Assembly: GCF_032854445.1 (NCBI RefSeq)
Contig: NC_088304.1
Coordinates: forward strand, 34,280,810-34,344,809
Origin: Liolophura sinensis
Taxonomy: Eukaryota; Mollusca; Polyplacophora; Chitonida; Chitonidae
Direction: 5' to 3'
DNA: 64,000 bases
The notes under the pieces were generated by a model. It searched no databases, was not told the origin of the DNA, and saw only the letters and a program-made list of their open reading frames with translations. Shown here piece after piece: positions 46,201 through 56,195 of this stretch (positions within the stretch are counted from its first letter, which is position 1; the number at the start of each line of letters is the position of its first letter). A program made the position numbers and the translations under genes.

Positions 46201-48188
46201 TACTTCCACTCCCAGTGAATGAACATTCCTGTGCTATATTCAACGTGCCCAACAACATAGTACCTTTCTCTTTACATCACTGCCACCACTATTCGAACTT
46301 AACCTTTGGAGCCTTTGGGAAGCTCGTAGCTTTGTTTAAGCTAAGCTTCATCGCGTGTATCCTTCCGCGAAACTATGTAATCAACATTCATCAATAAAAT
46401 TATTTTAGCTTTGGGTTAGGATCATCATACTCAGATCAAGGGAATGCATGTGTATGAAGTATTGTTAGAGACAAAGGTTGAGATGGATTGTTGGCGTTTC
46501 TGACATAACTTCCTGCCTCATCACTGTGACCCCAATGGCCTTGCCGTTGTTCAAGATCTCTGTACAAAATTTCTGTGGTGGCACTTATGTAAAGCGAGGA
46601 GTGAAAGCGACGTATGAGCTGTAAGGGGTATGACCGACAAAGTTTTGGACTAAACGTTCCCCGCGTTTTGATTGTTCACAGTTGAGCTGGTGGCCGGATC
46701 TGGAGTGATCGGACTGGGACTGTCACTGGTGGACCTCTTTCTGTACGCCAGGCTCGGTCATGCGCTGTGGTGCTTTCTCCTTTGGTTCTTCACCACGGCA
46801 TCCGTCCTATCAATGTGGATTGCAGTTGTCTACAGGGACGTCTTACAGCACTGGCCATTCCTCATCTGTGTTATCCAGCTTGCCACGAGTAATTTTTCAA
46901 ATAAGAAGATAATTGTTTTATTCTCTTTTTGTCTATGGCCAAAAACAAAATAATTCAAAAATGCCCCCCTTTCACGATTTCGTATTATACTGACCTTTAC
47001 TTCATAGTTTACAGTAACTCAATCCCAAGTTTTTTTGGAAAGTTTGGGAAAATATTCCTAGCAATTGCCGTTATAATTTTTTGGAACCATGTCATTTTAT
47101 GACGTGTGATGAATAAGGCGATAAATTAATATACCGGTACCTTAATTACAGGAGTATATATTACACAAGTGAAGAAGCTTTATTTGATTTGTTATTCGTT
47201 CATTTCAGGTGCGGCCGAAATTAACGGATTCACACGACTGTTGGACAACCTTGTGAACAGCTTCACGGAGCAAAACACGGGCAAGCTCGTGGGAATTAGC
47301 TTGGCTGCCAGCTCTTCTGCTAAGATATTCTATGGAGAAATCTTAGAGCATTTCTTTTCCGATGACCTCGCTGGATTTTTTCTCACTGCGGCTATTGGCC
47401 AAAGCACTTCCCTTGGATTAAGTTTTATCATTCATCGTGTTCAAAATGGCGGATGTAGGCCCGCGCATGCGAGCGAAGGGGAGGAGGGGCATGTAGCGTC
47501 CTCGATGTCGTTACAAAACCATAGCAGCAGCAGCCAGACGACGGGCATTGACAAACTTCAGTCGGATCGGGATGTGAGGACATTGATCAAGTCTTGTCAA
47601 TTTCATTTGACGTTCTGGCCGTCGGTCATAATGTACAGTATAATGTACACATACATGATCAATGTGACCTCTATAGCGCATGCCCAGAAGATACCACAGT
47701 CTGTCCGTCTGGTATATGCTCTCTCTGTTACCATAATAACCGGACGAGCAATCGCTGGGGTTGTTTTTGACAAATTTAGGACACAGACATGCGGATTCTG
47801 TCTCGTTTTGGTGGGTTCCTTGAGCACGGCGTTGGGGCTGTTTCTGCTGGTTCTGGGTCCCACAGAAACCATCTTGTACGCCGTAACGCTTTTGCTTGGG
47901 TTGGCCCTCTCCTTAGGATTTACCATTCCATGCACACTATTGACTATGCAGTTCGGACATCAGCATTTCTCATTCATCATCGGTTGTTTCTTATGCCTGT
48001 CTGCTGGTTTTTGTTTGATGTTTCAATTTTTTGTCGGCAACCTTTACGATCGTTTTTTGTCAGCAGATAATTTCTGTTATGGACCATCTTGTTTTCGTCT
48101 TTCCTTTACTGTAATGCTCGTTTTGACAGTTTTGCTCATTTGTGTCCATGTTTTTAACTTTTTAAGATACGCTTGTAAACACAAATAA
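38294..48188 (+). CDS. Nodulin-like (NFD4-like) MFS transporter, 3 exons
   Basis: A predicted membrane transporter of about 445 aa; substrate unknown. Exons: 38294-38444 (phase 1), 46682-46888 (phase 1), 47209-48188 (TAA at 48186). Exon 1 carries TM1 and ends ..FNVYAVPLKQAFNFSQTQ. Exon 2 carries TM2-TM4 (VELVAGSGVIGLGLSLVDLF). Exon 3 has RLLDNLVNSFTEQNTGKLVG followed by a hydrophobic helix, a soluble loop, then the second half with GRAIAGVVFDKF, an MFS motif A-like loop. The order (F.VY...LK..F..SQTQ, then N.F....GK.VG) follows the nodulin-like MFS family. Hydrophobic segments suggest 11-12 TMs. The 8.2-kb first intron contains a duplicated, broken exon 1. Family assignment is from remembered pattern, not a search. 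Confidence 0.82.
38545..38614 (+). mobile_element. SINE 3' end with (AATC)n tail
   Basis: TTAGTGAAATATTCTTGAGT then ACGGCAGTAAACACCAAT and a run of AATC repeats, in intron 1 of the MFS gene. Confidence 0.65.
40240..40276 (+). repeat. (CA)n(TA)n microsatellite
   Basis: CA run directly followed by a TA run within MFS intron 1. Confidence 0.95.
40745..40885 (-). mobile_element. tRNA-headed SINE-like element, minus strand
   Basis: Shares CAGTGAGAG.GGGAGAATCT, GTTTAAACCCGCACCACGTG, TCCTAGCGATTGAA and CTAGTCCACG with 49095-49205. On the complement it begins with an A-box-like region and has a B-box-like GGTTTAAACTC. Confidence 0.5.
41480..41700 (+). repeat. Local dispersed repeat D, copy 1
   Basis: GTCGAAACAGATATTCGTAT, CCAGCCGTCAACCAATATGG and ACTAAGAAAGTATATAAAG recur at 48540-48750 (same strand) and 45640-45800 (opposite strand). 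Confidence 0.75.
43855..44165 (+). repeat. Dispersed duplicate block, copy 1
   Basis: GTTGATAACACTTTCCCATT, GGGCTGCAGGCGACTGTCAA and ACACGCAGCCTGCCATCTAG recur in the same order at 61755-62215. Confidence 0.7.
44296..44457 (+). pseudogene. Decayed duplicate of MFS exon 1 with lost donor
   Basis: MRNKFPHGKVCLVWLGLMVI, LVGFMNLGVELTFNVYAVRL, KQSFNFSQTQ, clearly a copy of 38294-38444, and the flanking intron is also copied. The junction reads CAAG|ATAAGC here against CAAG|GTAAGG in the intact copy, so the donor GT is AT at 44447-44448 and the frame runs into DKP and a TAA at 44455. It could be a pseudo-exon, or the remains of a second gene copy. Confidence 0.85.
44588..44915 (+). repeat. Interspersed repeat family B, plus strand copy
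   Basis: Closely matches 6166-6492 over its whole length (CAGTCATATGACGACGAAGG, GCTTCACTGAGACGCCTTAC, GGTGTGACTCGATCCAGGAT). It lies inside intron 1 of the MFS gene, just after the decayed exon copy. Confidence 0.87.
45640..45800 (-). repeat. Local dispersed repeat D, inverted copy
   Basis: Complement of the 41480 block (ACTTTACATACTTTCTTAGT.., ..CCATTTTGGTTGACGGCCTG). Confidence 0.7.
46682..46888 (+). CDS. MFS transporter exon 2
   Basis: Starts after GATTGTTCACAG and ends ACGA|GTAATT. Encodes VELVAGSGVIGLGLSLVDLF, LWCFLLWFFTTASVLSMWIA and FLICVIQLAT, three hydrophobic segments. Phases fit exon 1 and exon 3. Confidence 0.85.
47209..48188 (+). CDS. MFS transporter exon 3 (C-terminal two-thirds)
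   Basis: Starts after CATTTCAG and is open for 325 codons. The soluble loop (HASEGEEGHVASSMSLQNHS and around) is between the two six-helix halves. The C-terminus ends FLRYACKHK, probably cytosolic. Confidence 0.92.
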
Positions 48189-48539
48189 GTTAATAACGCC
48201 ATTGTAGTCTTGTATAAACTATGCTAACTGACAAATGGACTACTGAGTTGATAGAGACGGGAACTTCACATTTACTTTGGATTCGTGGTAACATTTAAAC
48301 AATTCTGCCGTCCTCTGTTAACAAAATGTGAAAGTTCGTGTTTGGACGTTTAATGAAATAATTGTTGGGTTTGCAAATTTTTTTCACCCAAAAATTTAAA
48401 GTTTTAAATGTATGCTGATAAGTGGGAGCAAGTACCTTTACGTCTAAAACTGAATTTTAACTACAAAATAACAGAAGCGGAAGCTTCTAGTTCTATGACC
48501 AAAATTTTAAGCAATGTTGCAATCGTAAACCTGTGGAAT

Positions 48540-48750
48540 ATCTTTTGAATCTATGCCTCGAAACATTCATTCGTATACGAGCCGTCCACCAAGATGTATG
48601 TTCCAGGTCAAAAATCGCAAGGCCAATTCCCAAAATGACGATTAACACAAACTACCAAGGTGCTAAGAAAGTACACGGAGTACACAAATAGAACGGACAT
48701 GGAAAGAGAAGCAGTCAACAATGATGTTGGAAAGACGCAAAGTATGTTTT
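48540..48750 (+). repeat. Local dispersed repeat D, copy 3
   Basis: CGAAACATTCATTCGTATAC, GAGCCGTCCACCAAGATG and GCTAAGAAAGTACACGGAGT match the 41480 block. Confidence 0.75.
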
Positions 48751-49094
48751 AGGCGAATGAATGAAATCAGTATTCAAATCGTTTACCATGCTAGTATATA
48801 ATCATATTGTCGATAATGAAATATCTGGCGTTTTGATTGTGAAGTACAAGTACTGACGTACGGACAAAACTATCGATCGAAGACAAATGGTCTTCAGCGA
48901 ATGTGCCGTCGAATGCTTGTTACTGAAACCCATCAAACATTGACAGGATCTACAAATTCCCTACCAAAATCCTGATTTAAACTGGCACCCCATGTGTTCT
49001 AGCCATTGGAATGTACATAATTAAACATTTAGCGGCTGCGATGTTATTTATCCAGGTAAGGCGGTGATATTGTTACCATGGCTCCACAAGCAGT

Positions 49095-49205
49095 GAGAGC
49101 GGGAGAATCTACTAAGTTCCTAGCTAGGTTTGAACCCGCATCTCGTGTGTCCTAGCGATTGAATTAAAGAAAAGCACCCCCAACAACTAGACCACGGCCC
49201 GCCCC
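49095..49205 (-). mobile_element. tRNA-headed SINE-like element, minus strand
   Basis: On the complement GGCCGTGGTCTAGTTGTTGG (A-box-like) and GCGGGTTCAAACCTAGC (B-box-like) give a tRNA-like head. The anticodon arm is disrupted by an insertion, so it is not a functional tRNA gene. Confidence 0.6.
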
Positions 49206-49332
49206 CTGAAGGAATTATACTGCTGGAGATTACTTCATTAGCTCTGCATGTTACTTATACAATAGCATCCAGATTCCACCCACTTTCACTCCAAACTACT
49301 TCTGATGGCTTATTTACCTGCCAGTGAAAATA

Positions 49333-49580
49333 AAGCAAAGTTATCTCCCTTAGAGTATGAAATACAAGTGTAAATCCAGATGAAGTCTGGTGTAATTCTT
49401 AGTCTCAATATAAATGCAATGATATTTCAGTCTACGGGCATGGAAGAATCGAGATTTATTAACCTGCTAGTATTGACTGAGGGCCAGCAAAGTTATCTCC
49501 CATAGAGTATGAATTGCAGGTACTTGTCCAGCTATAGCCAGGCTGCAATTCTTAATCTCATTATAAATGCAATAAGGCTA
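49333..49580 (+). repeat. Tandem duplication ~155 bp x 2
   Basis: AGCAAAGTTATCTCCC.TAGAGTATGAA, then a diverged middle, then AATTCTTA.TCTCA..ATAAATGCAAT, at about 49334 and 49489. Confidence 0.75.
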
Positions 49581-51724
49581 AAGGCTAACTACCAACCATA
49601 CAAATCATAAATCTGATGATATGAAACTGATTTAAATACTTTTTTGATCCTAAAGTATCAACAACATCGTGGTGTTTATTTCCACAAGTAACTAGTGAAG
49701 CACGCCCTCCGGATAACTTGAGTCATAAAATGTTCATAAAAAGTTCTGACTGGCTTCAAGTAATTTATTTCTTTCAAGGTCCTGATGTGACTGTTCAGCC
49801 AGATTCGGATTAAATATCGCAGTCGAACAACTGAGAGCTGGAATCGAGCCCAATATTTCTTTGACCAGGCCTCCATCGCCTGCAACATGAACAATGCTTT
49901 CGCGGGGCGCGAGCCATTAAGAATGTGTAGTACAGAAAACAAATGACTTTCAGGCAACAGATACCGACTTAGATTAGTCTGCAAGTCACCTTGTTCTGCT
50001 GACCCTAACTGGTATTTGACACGATTATCGTCCAAGCACATAAAGCTTATTCTAAAAATTTTCTGTGTGTTTTCTATCTTTTTTTTAGATGTGATAGTGT
50101 CGCGCAAGAATTGTTCTAAAACACATTATAAGCCACTTAAAACATGTACCAATGACAACACTACATTTCTATCCACATCAAAGTTAATTTACGGCATTAA
50201 GAAGTTAATGCAAGTGAATGTAAGTACGTCTGAGTTGCTATGATGCCCAGGGAGAAATGTTTTAGGGCAGAAAGCAGAAACATATGGCATGGTTATTTGT
50301 CAGGAATAAAGGTAAAAAAAAAATGGCTAACAGTGAACATGTTGTATACTATCACATCAGGTTCTTAATAAAGTGATTAGATAAAATCACATATGTGGGA
50401 TAATGCATTATGACGGAATTAGCACTAAGGCACCACGTAAAAATGGCGGTAAACGTATACAAGCATAGACTAGGCGCCATTCCTAAATGTGGAAGTCTTA
50501 CACAGTATAAAAGTAAGACCCCTATAGGTACATCAGTGTCTTTCCGTCACATTTCCTCTGCCTTCTTCCACATTAAGGCATCTTTTTTGAGGAACAGTAA
50601 AGGAAGGGTGGGGACAGGAGGGTGGATAGGTAGGTGGTAGTTATATTTCAATACAAGGTCGCATGTCCAACATGAAGTATGAGAGCTAATTTCATAATGG
50701 CGTGTAATTCGTCTACCTGGTACATGTCCATGAATCCTTTAATCCTGAAAGGTAATCCAGTGTAACAGCATCACAGAGGTATCTTGTGGTATCACACTTA
50801 ACTGCCGAAGATCGTCTACTCCATGTTGTTTCAGTTCAGTAAGCGTTTTACTCTCACTGTAACCTGTTATCAACTATGGTTACCCACAATGGGTTCCAAC
50901 ATGTTTAACTGGTTGAAGACTGTGCAGTTATTTTATGACATCTGTGACGCTGGGAGATGTTAGCAAGGGAATTAGAAAGTTGATCTCTAAATAAAGTGTA
51001 TGAGGTCATGCTATATATGTATATAGAAATTGTTAAGTACCAGTATAACGAAGTCGTTTGACAACATTTAATAACAGAAACACTCGATAACTCTGATAAG
51101 CTTCTCGAAAATTGACGTTCCTGCGACTGCATAAAAAAGGAGATGTTTGAAAGAGAAACATTCTGATTTTGAATAGCTTAAACTGTAATGGTCTTTATTT
51201 GAGAACTGCTTGAAATCACCGACTCAAATGTCCTGAGGACAGCAGTTTTTCAGTCATGACGGCAAAGCACTGTAATGAGATATGTCTATGTACAGTACAA
51301 GGGAGATAACCCTGAAGACTGTATTGTTTGTGTTAATATTAATATTGTTTACAAGCACCACTGCACAACGTCGGTGGCCTGGAGTGTAATAATGATATAA
51401 CAATTTCAAATAAAGTTCCTCCCTTGAATGTCTCTATACAGCTCGGTTTCTTTCTCGACTTGTTAAAACAACATATGCCGATTAAAATATGTCTTCCACC
51501 TAGTTTTTCCTGCATGGATTTGCTACACAGTTCTTTGTGAAGTGATTTATTTATTTACAACAGGCTGCGGTAGCATAGTAGATAGAGTGTTTGCCTCGTC
51601 CTAGTATGAGGTAAACCCTACGCCAATATGTTATTTGTATTACATATAACTTGACATGCCATATATATAAGCTCTCCCCCACCCCCCGTTTAAACAGGAG
51701 CGCGCTATCTCTCTTCCCGTTGTT

Positions 51725-51840
51725 GTTGCTTTACGTTTTGGGTTTGTACGTTGTGAATGAAAATACAAGTCGATCTTACTGATATACGGATAGCTCGCTA
51801 GTGGTTTACCGCTGTGCTATCGTGGGCTCAATATAATAAC
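51725..51840 (+). repeat. 5' LTR remnant (3' portion)
   Basis: ACGTTGTGAATGAAAATACA, then AGTCGATCTTACTGATATAC, matches 54685-54770 (ACGTTGTGAACGAAAATACA..), in the same orientation. Confidence 0.65.
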
Positions 51841-52029
51841 TACTGATCTCTCAAGTGCATTCTGCCAAATCCGTCTGAAGGCTCAATAAAATATTGCGGT
51901 GTCGCTACTCCGTTTTGTGGCGTCCTTGTTTATGCCCAGTCCGCAATGGGAAGGCCAGGCTCAGAGACCGCCTTAGAGGAACTTGGGTGCAACGTTCTGG
52001 GAGATTTCCTTGAGTAGGGCACAGTCGCC

Positions 52030-52326
52030 AAACTAGTGGACGATCTATACTGTGGTGCACAAACACCAGACAAATTGCTGTCAATATGGGAAAGACTCCT
52101 TCAAACTCTAAAGAAGAACAATTTGCGCCTGTCCGCTCCCAAGGCAGACATCGCCCCCTCGTCAGTCTTCATATTAGGTTGGATCTGGCGTGAAGGATCA
52201 GTTCATGCTAGCCTTCACCGTACAGCTGTCCTGGCGCCTTGCCCTGTTCTAACAAACTGTCCATGGCCTGCGCTCATGCATCGGCGTTTACAAGATGTTT
52301 GCTCGAGTAATCCCATGCTGCTCTAG
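52030..52326 (+). pseudogene. Retrotransposon reverse transcriptase fragment
   Basis: Contains a VDD box (VDDLYCG at 52036-52056) with downstream NNLRLSAPKADIAP and LGWIW, the palm and thumb side of an LTR-element RT. The upstream fingers region is missing or decayed, and an in-frame stop lies just before it. Confidence 0.8.
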
Positions 52327-52865
52327 CATCTTGTCTCCAATAGATCCTCTCACCGCTGATCGTCAGTCAAACGATAAACTCTTGTGGTATGATGAACAAC
52401 TCCAAACTTTTCATTTGGGCTGCAGGCCTTATCCATTGTTCTTCCTCGTTCAGAGGACCAACTCGGGATAGTCACAGACGGCTGTGTCAAAAGACATAGT
52501 GCGGGAGCTAGCAGAGTTTTATCCGTCAGGTCGCGTACGAAAGGTTTAACACATTGAATACGCCAAAATGGTGATTCTTAAGTGCGGCTGCCGTGCACAG
52601 TCCTCTAGAGGCGGGGTGGAAAGTACCCCAAAACAAATTTTATCAGTCAGGATCGCGTGCGAGGATGAAACTCGGTGTATACATTCCTCAAGTCAACGTG
52701 TTCACTAAAAACCAATTCTAAAGTCCCCAGGTCATGCACTAAGCCACTTAAGAACGGTCTAATTAACGCTAATTATGACTTTTATCGGTCATATCGCATG
52801 CGAGGAATTTTTTTTACCTCAAGATACCTTGGGATATGAACATTTGACCCTTGACTCGTTGTTAA

Positions 52866-53105
52866 ATGGTTTTCAGCATGGAGTTGGAACTTAAGAATTA
52901 TAATTTTATAATTAGCATATCCCAAGGAATCCGATACCAGGCTTCCATCCGCCACCTAACTGGTTCCGCTGATGTTCCTTCAGACTTCGCCAGTAGAAAT
53001 GCCTCTTGCTGTGACACGTCGTCTTGTCAAGTCTCCTCGTTTGTGCAGCGTTCTGAAAGTTCCCTTGTTCATCTGCGTTCACCTAAGACATTTTCAGTGG
53101 CGTGA
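52866..53105 (+). pseudogene. Retrotransposon RNase H C-terminal fragment
   Basis: IRHLTGSADVPSDFASRN is the typical H-L-x-G-x-x-N/D-x-x-AD/SDF..SR end of an LTR-element RNase H. The frame ends at a stop at 53103. The stretch 52330-52860 between this and RT is too decayed to read. Confidence 0.7.
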
Positions 53106-53169
53106 CTAAACTCCCTTTGACAACTCGCTCTCCCTGACTGACCCTTCAGTCCGAATGCCCCGATTTACG

Positions 53170-53840
53170 TCGCGCTCATGCCCACCCCAAACACGGTAAC
53201 CGCCCTTCCAAGAAGTTAACTGTCATTAAAGACTTAAAGCGATACCTTGACTCCATCACCATTGCCAAAGATGGTCTCCTTGTTACTCGCCGCAGTGACC
53301 CATTCGCACCTGACAGTGAATGCATCGTAGTTCCGCGACAGATTTTGGACGGATTACTCACCTTACTACACATCCGATATCACGCCACGTAGTGGAACAG
53401 AATACTGAGGGACCTAGGGGAGGAATAGGTATATCATGTGCTACCGATGTACTGAAGATAGAACGACAACTCATCCTACTTATCCGAGAATGTGTGACTT
53501 GTTTCACCTGTACTGCATTCCTGAATGATGATACACACGGGAGTATACGTGATGACCTCCTTCGACTCTACGGTGAACTACGGTGAACATCAGAACACAC
53601 AATACATCAGGCTTTAAACCACTCGTCAATGACCAACTTCTCCAGAAACACAGAATAGCCATTGAACTCGGACGAGTCAAAAACATTACTAGGAACCCAG
53701 TGGCCGAAAGGGTCATCCTGGAATCGCAGTCAGAGCTACTACACCAGGACCCGTTGGGTGGTATGATATCCCACATACACCTGTCCATTGTCAGTGCCCG
53801 CCTTAACTCCAGAATCAGAGGAATATGGGCATGAGAAATG
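53170..53840 (+). pseudogene. Retrotransposon integrase fragments, frame-broken
   Basis: Pieces in more than one frame: [18 protein letters not shown].. and [20 protein letters not shown], then LILLIRECVTCFTCTAFLND, then LGRVKNITRNPVAERVILES. The N-terminal arm and core D..E region are recognisable in outline, broken by at least two frame changes and stops. Confidence 0.65.
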
Positions 53841-54464
53841 TCGCTCCAGAGGGACCAATGCCCCGATTCCAGTAACGGATAGCCAGCTTATTTTGCAACA
53901 GCATGCAGGCCGTATTAAAAATTACTCATACAGCGAAACAGCCAAAGCTCCTCCCGGTAGAACATCTGGGATACCAGATATATAAATCGGCGATCTAGTT
54001 TACCTCCATTCCGATCGTAACAAGTCTCGGGACCGAGGTCTTGTTGCTACTATGGATGGCGACTGGTATCGTGGTCGGAGTGCTTTATAGTGCCACAGTG
54101 TTTCGGCCTGAAGTCTCAGATCACCTCCTGGACTCCTGTAGACTCTTCAGAGGAAGAAGAGTCTGCATGTCCAGCTACTCCGTCTCCATCCGTTTCACCA
54201 TAAATACCTGCTGTGTTGTCCACACCTGATGATGACGGACACTCGGCATCCACATTATACCACCCCACTACCAAGAAGCCAGTGTGCCAGAAATAACATG
54301 ATTCCATTTCAGCATTGCCGAGTGCCAAAGATGACAACGCCCCCCGCCCGCCCCGTCAATCCAATCGTCAGCGATCCCGACCGAAACATCTAAATGACTT
54401 TATTGTGGGTTAAATACCATGTTTACTTAGGGACAGAATAATCCCCAGGGGGCCAGAGGTCAGT

Positions 54465-54775
54465 CTGTCTAGGGTTGGCGCCCTTCTTTCAAGTGATCAT
54501 CGTGTTTCTTAGACTGTTAATACCATTATTCAGCTTCATTACCAGTTTGTCTTTTTACTACGCAACTGCAGTGACCTTATCGTACTTTAAATGCCGCGTT
54601 CAAATGTGTGATACGAGGACAGTATTGACTTGTGTTATTTTTTCTAATGTAAACTTTCCTTTTCTAAAGGAGGCGGATTCAAATCTCAGAAAGTACGTTG
54701 TGAACGAAAATACAAATCGATCTTACTGATAAACGGGCATCTCGCTTGTGGTTTTATCACTGTAATATCGGGGAC
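54465..54775 (+). repeat. 3' LTR-like segment
   Basis: Follows a purine-rich CCAGGGGGCCAGAGG that may be the polypurine tract. Its 3' part (54685-54770) matches the 5' LTR remnant. Ends uncertain. Confidence 0.5.
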
Positions 54776-54879
54776 TCCCCCTCCTCAACTGGCGCTGGGT
54801 TGAAGTCAAGTCATGCCTAAGATTTTAATGTACATAATCTTGGCCCTACCTCGTTTGGCGAATGGACCAAGTGTTGATC

Positions 54880-55060
54880 AGCCCAGTGTCAGTTTAATGT
54901 GACTGGGTGGGGTGGTGTGTCGTGTCTTGTGTCTACGGCATTGTGTTCCATTGAGTCAACATTATAAATATATCCCCACTGACACTCTCATGGTTCTCTC
55001 TTGACTGAGATAATGTAAAATGCCACATTAAACCCAATTAATCCAAACCAACTGGTGAAA
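54880..55060 (-). repeat. Interspersed repeat family C fragment, minus strand
   Basis: CAGTGTCAGTTTAATGTGAC, then GTCGTGTCTTGTGTCTACGG, related to 12774 and 60914. Confidence 0.6.
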
Positions 55061-55764
55061 AATATTCATTTATGTGGTTGCGTTTTACGTCGTGCTCTGG
55101 AATCAAATGGGACCAACGTCTTCCGTTCGGTACATCTTGAGTTGAGGTCGCGTGTTACGGTTGAGGCTTTAGGTGGTAGGGGAGCACATTTAGGTATCTG
55201 GCGAAGGCTAGTTGCTTCTACAGACTTTCTTGACCCATAAACATCATCGTCGCAAAAAATAGATCAGTGTTAAATCAATGGAGTTCAGTTTTATTGAGGT
55301 ATCTCAACAGGCTTAAAACCACTTACTGCACAGTGCAAGTACATCTCCAAAATACTTTGATGTACTTCAGGCAGAACTTAACACTGTGTAGAAAAATGGA
55401 CACCAGAAGCGAATGTCGACGTTGAAAAAATTATGACACTTTTGGGTAAAAAGTCTATAAAACTTATAGTATAATACTCAAAGTATAATTCTAAGGGTAA
55501 AAAAAAGCGTTCATGTTGAATTTCAAGACTTGACTCAAGTCAAAATTGAATTTGTGTTTACGGCCCCAGGTGTTTGGCTACGGAGTTACGGCCTCATGAG
55601 CAATAGATTTCACAGATAAGCTTCTAATGTACCGTATTCATTCATCCGTTCTTTACACATTCACTTAAACTTTAGTTTTAATTTTAGTATCTATTTATAA
55701 GTACAGATTATTTACGCAAGACAGGAAGTTTTCATTGATAGAATTATTGTGATAATTTGAATAT

Positions 55765-55865
55765 TTTATTTATGGACATTAAACCTACTCAAGAATATTT
55801 CATTGTATATATACGACGGCACCCAACAAATATGGTGGGAGAAAACTAGACAGAGCCCAATGGTA
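55765..55865 (-). mobile_element. SINE 3' fragment, minus strand
   Basis: Contains CTCAAGAATATTTCA, TACGACGG and GGTGGGAGAAAACTAGACAG, the complement of the SINE 3' domain. Confidence 0.7.
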
Positions 55866-55989
55866 CTTTAGACATGAATTTAAATTAAGAACGTATGTAT
55901 TTAATATACTAATATACATTTATTATTATAAGTACGTCATAATCTAACCGCTTCGGTTGAATAATGGTTACCTAATGGTTACGACTTCC

Positions 55990-56195
55990 TCATACCAAAG
56001 ACTTTAAAAATGGTACTTGGTAGTACCGAGCTTGGTGCTCAGCACTGACAGAGGAAGGAGACATGATTGGTTGCATGGGATGTCTTGTCTAGTGTCTTTG
56101 GATGATGCTTCAGTGGCCGCAGGAGCCTGTTACAAGAAGGCACGTGACTGAAAAATTGTTAAGTATGACGTTCACCCCCAACCACACATACTTCA
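55990..56195 (-). repeat. Interspersed repeat family C, minus strand copy
   Basis: AAAAATGGTACTTGGTAGTA through GTGCTCAGCACTGA, ending CACGTGACTGAAAAATTGTT then AAGTATGACGTT, i.e. the shared family B/C head. Confidence 0.7.

Larger units (their letters stand above)
44240..51410 (+). repeat. Segmental duplication, copy 2
   Basis: Partner of 38230-43930. This copy keeps exons 2 and 3 of the transporter. In copy 1 the stretch where they would be expected (39.6-41.4 kb) shows no trace of them that I can find. Confidence 0.75.
51700..54800 (+). mobile_element. Degenerate LTR retrotransposon
   Basis: Fragments of one pol reading, interrupted by stops and frame changes, lie between two similar LTR-like ends. 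Order on the plus strand: reverse transcriptase (52030-52260), decayed RNase H part (52860-53105), linker/integrase N-terminal part (53170-53395), integrase core remnants (53400-53990) and a C-terminal tail (to ~54410). The order RT, RNase H, integrase fits Ty3/gypsy or BEL/Pao types; I lean to a gypsy-like or related lineage but cannot fix it. Gag and protease are not visible. Not functional. Confidence 0.75.

Noticed and set aside
47603-47935. 110-aa minus-strand frame
   Set aside because: Shadow of the MFS transporter exon 3, which has the membrane-protein pattern and consistent splice phases.
49095-49205. tRNA gene on the minus strand
   Set aside because: A- and B-box-like stretches are present but the spacing and arms do not fold as a tRNA, and a related copy at 40745 is equally broken; treated as SINE-like.
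51560-51610. tRNA-like stretch GCGGTAGCATAGTAGATAGA
   Set aside because: Resembles a tRNA 5' half or SINE head only; no matching B box or acceptor stem found.
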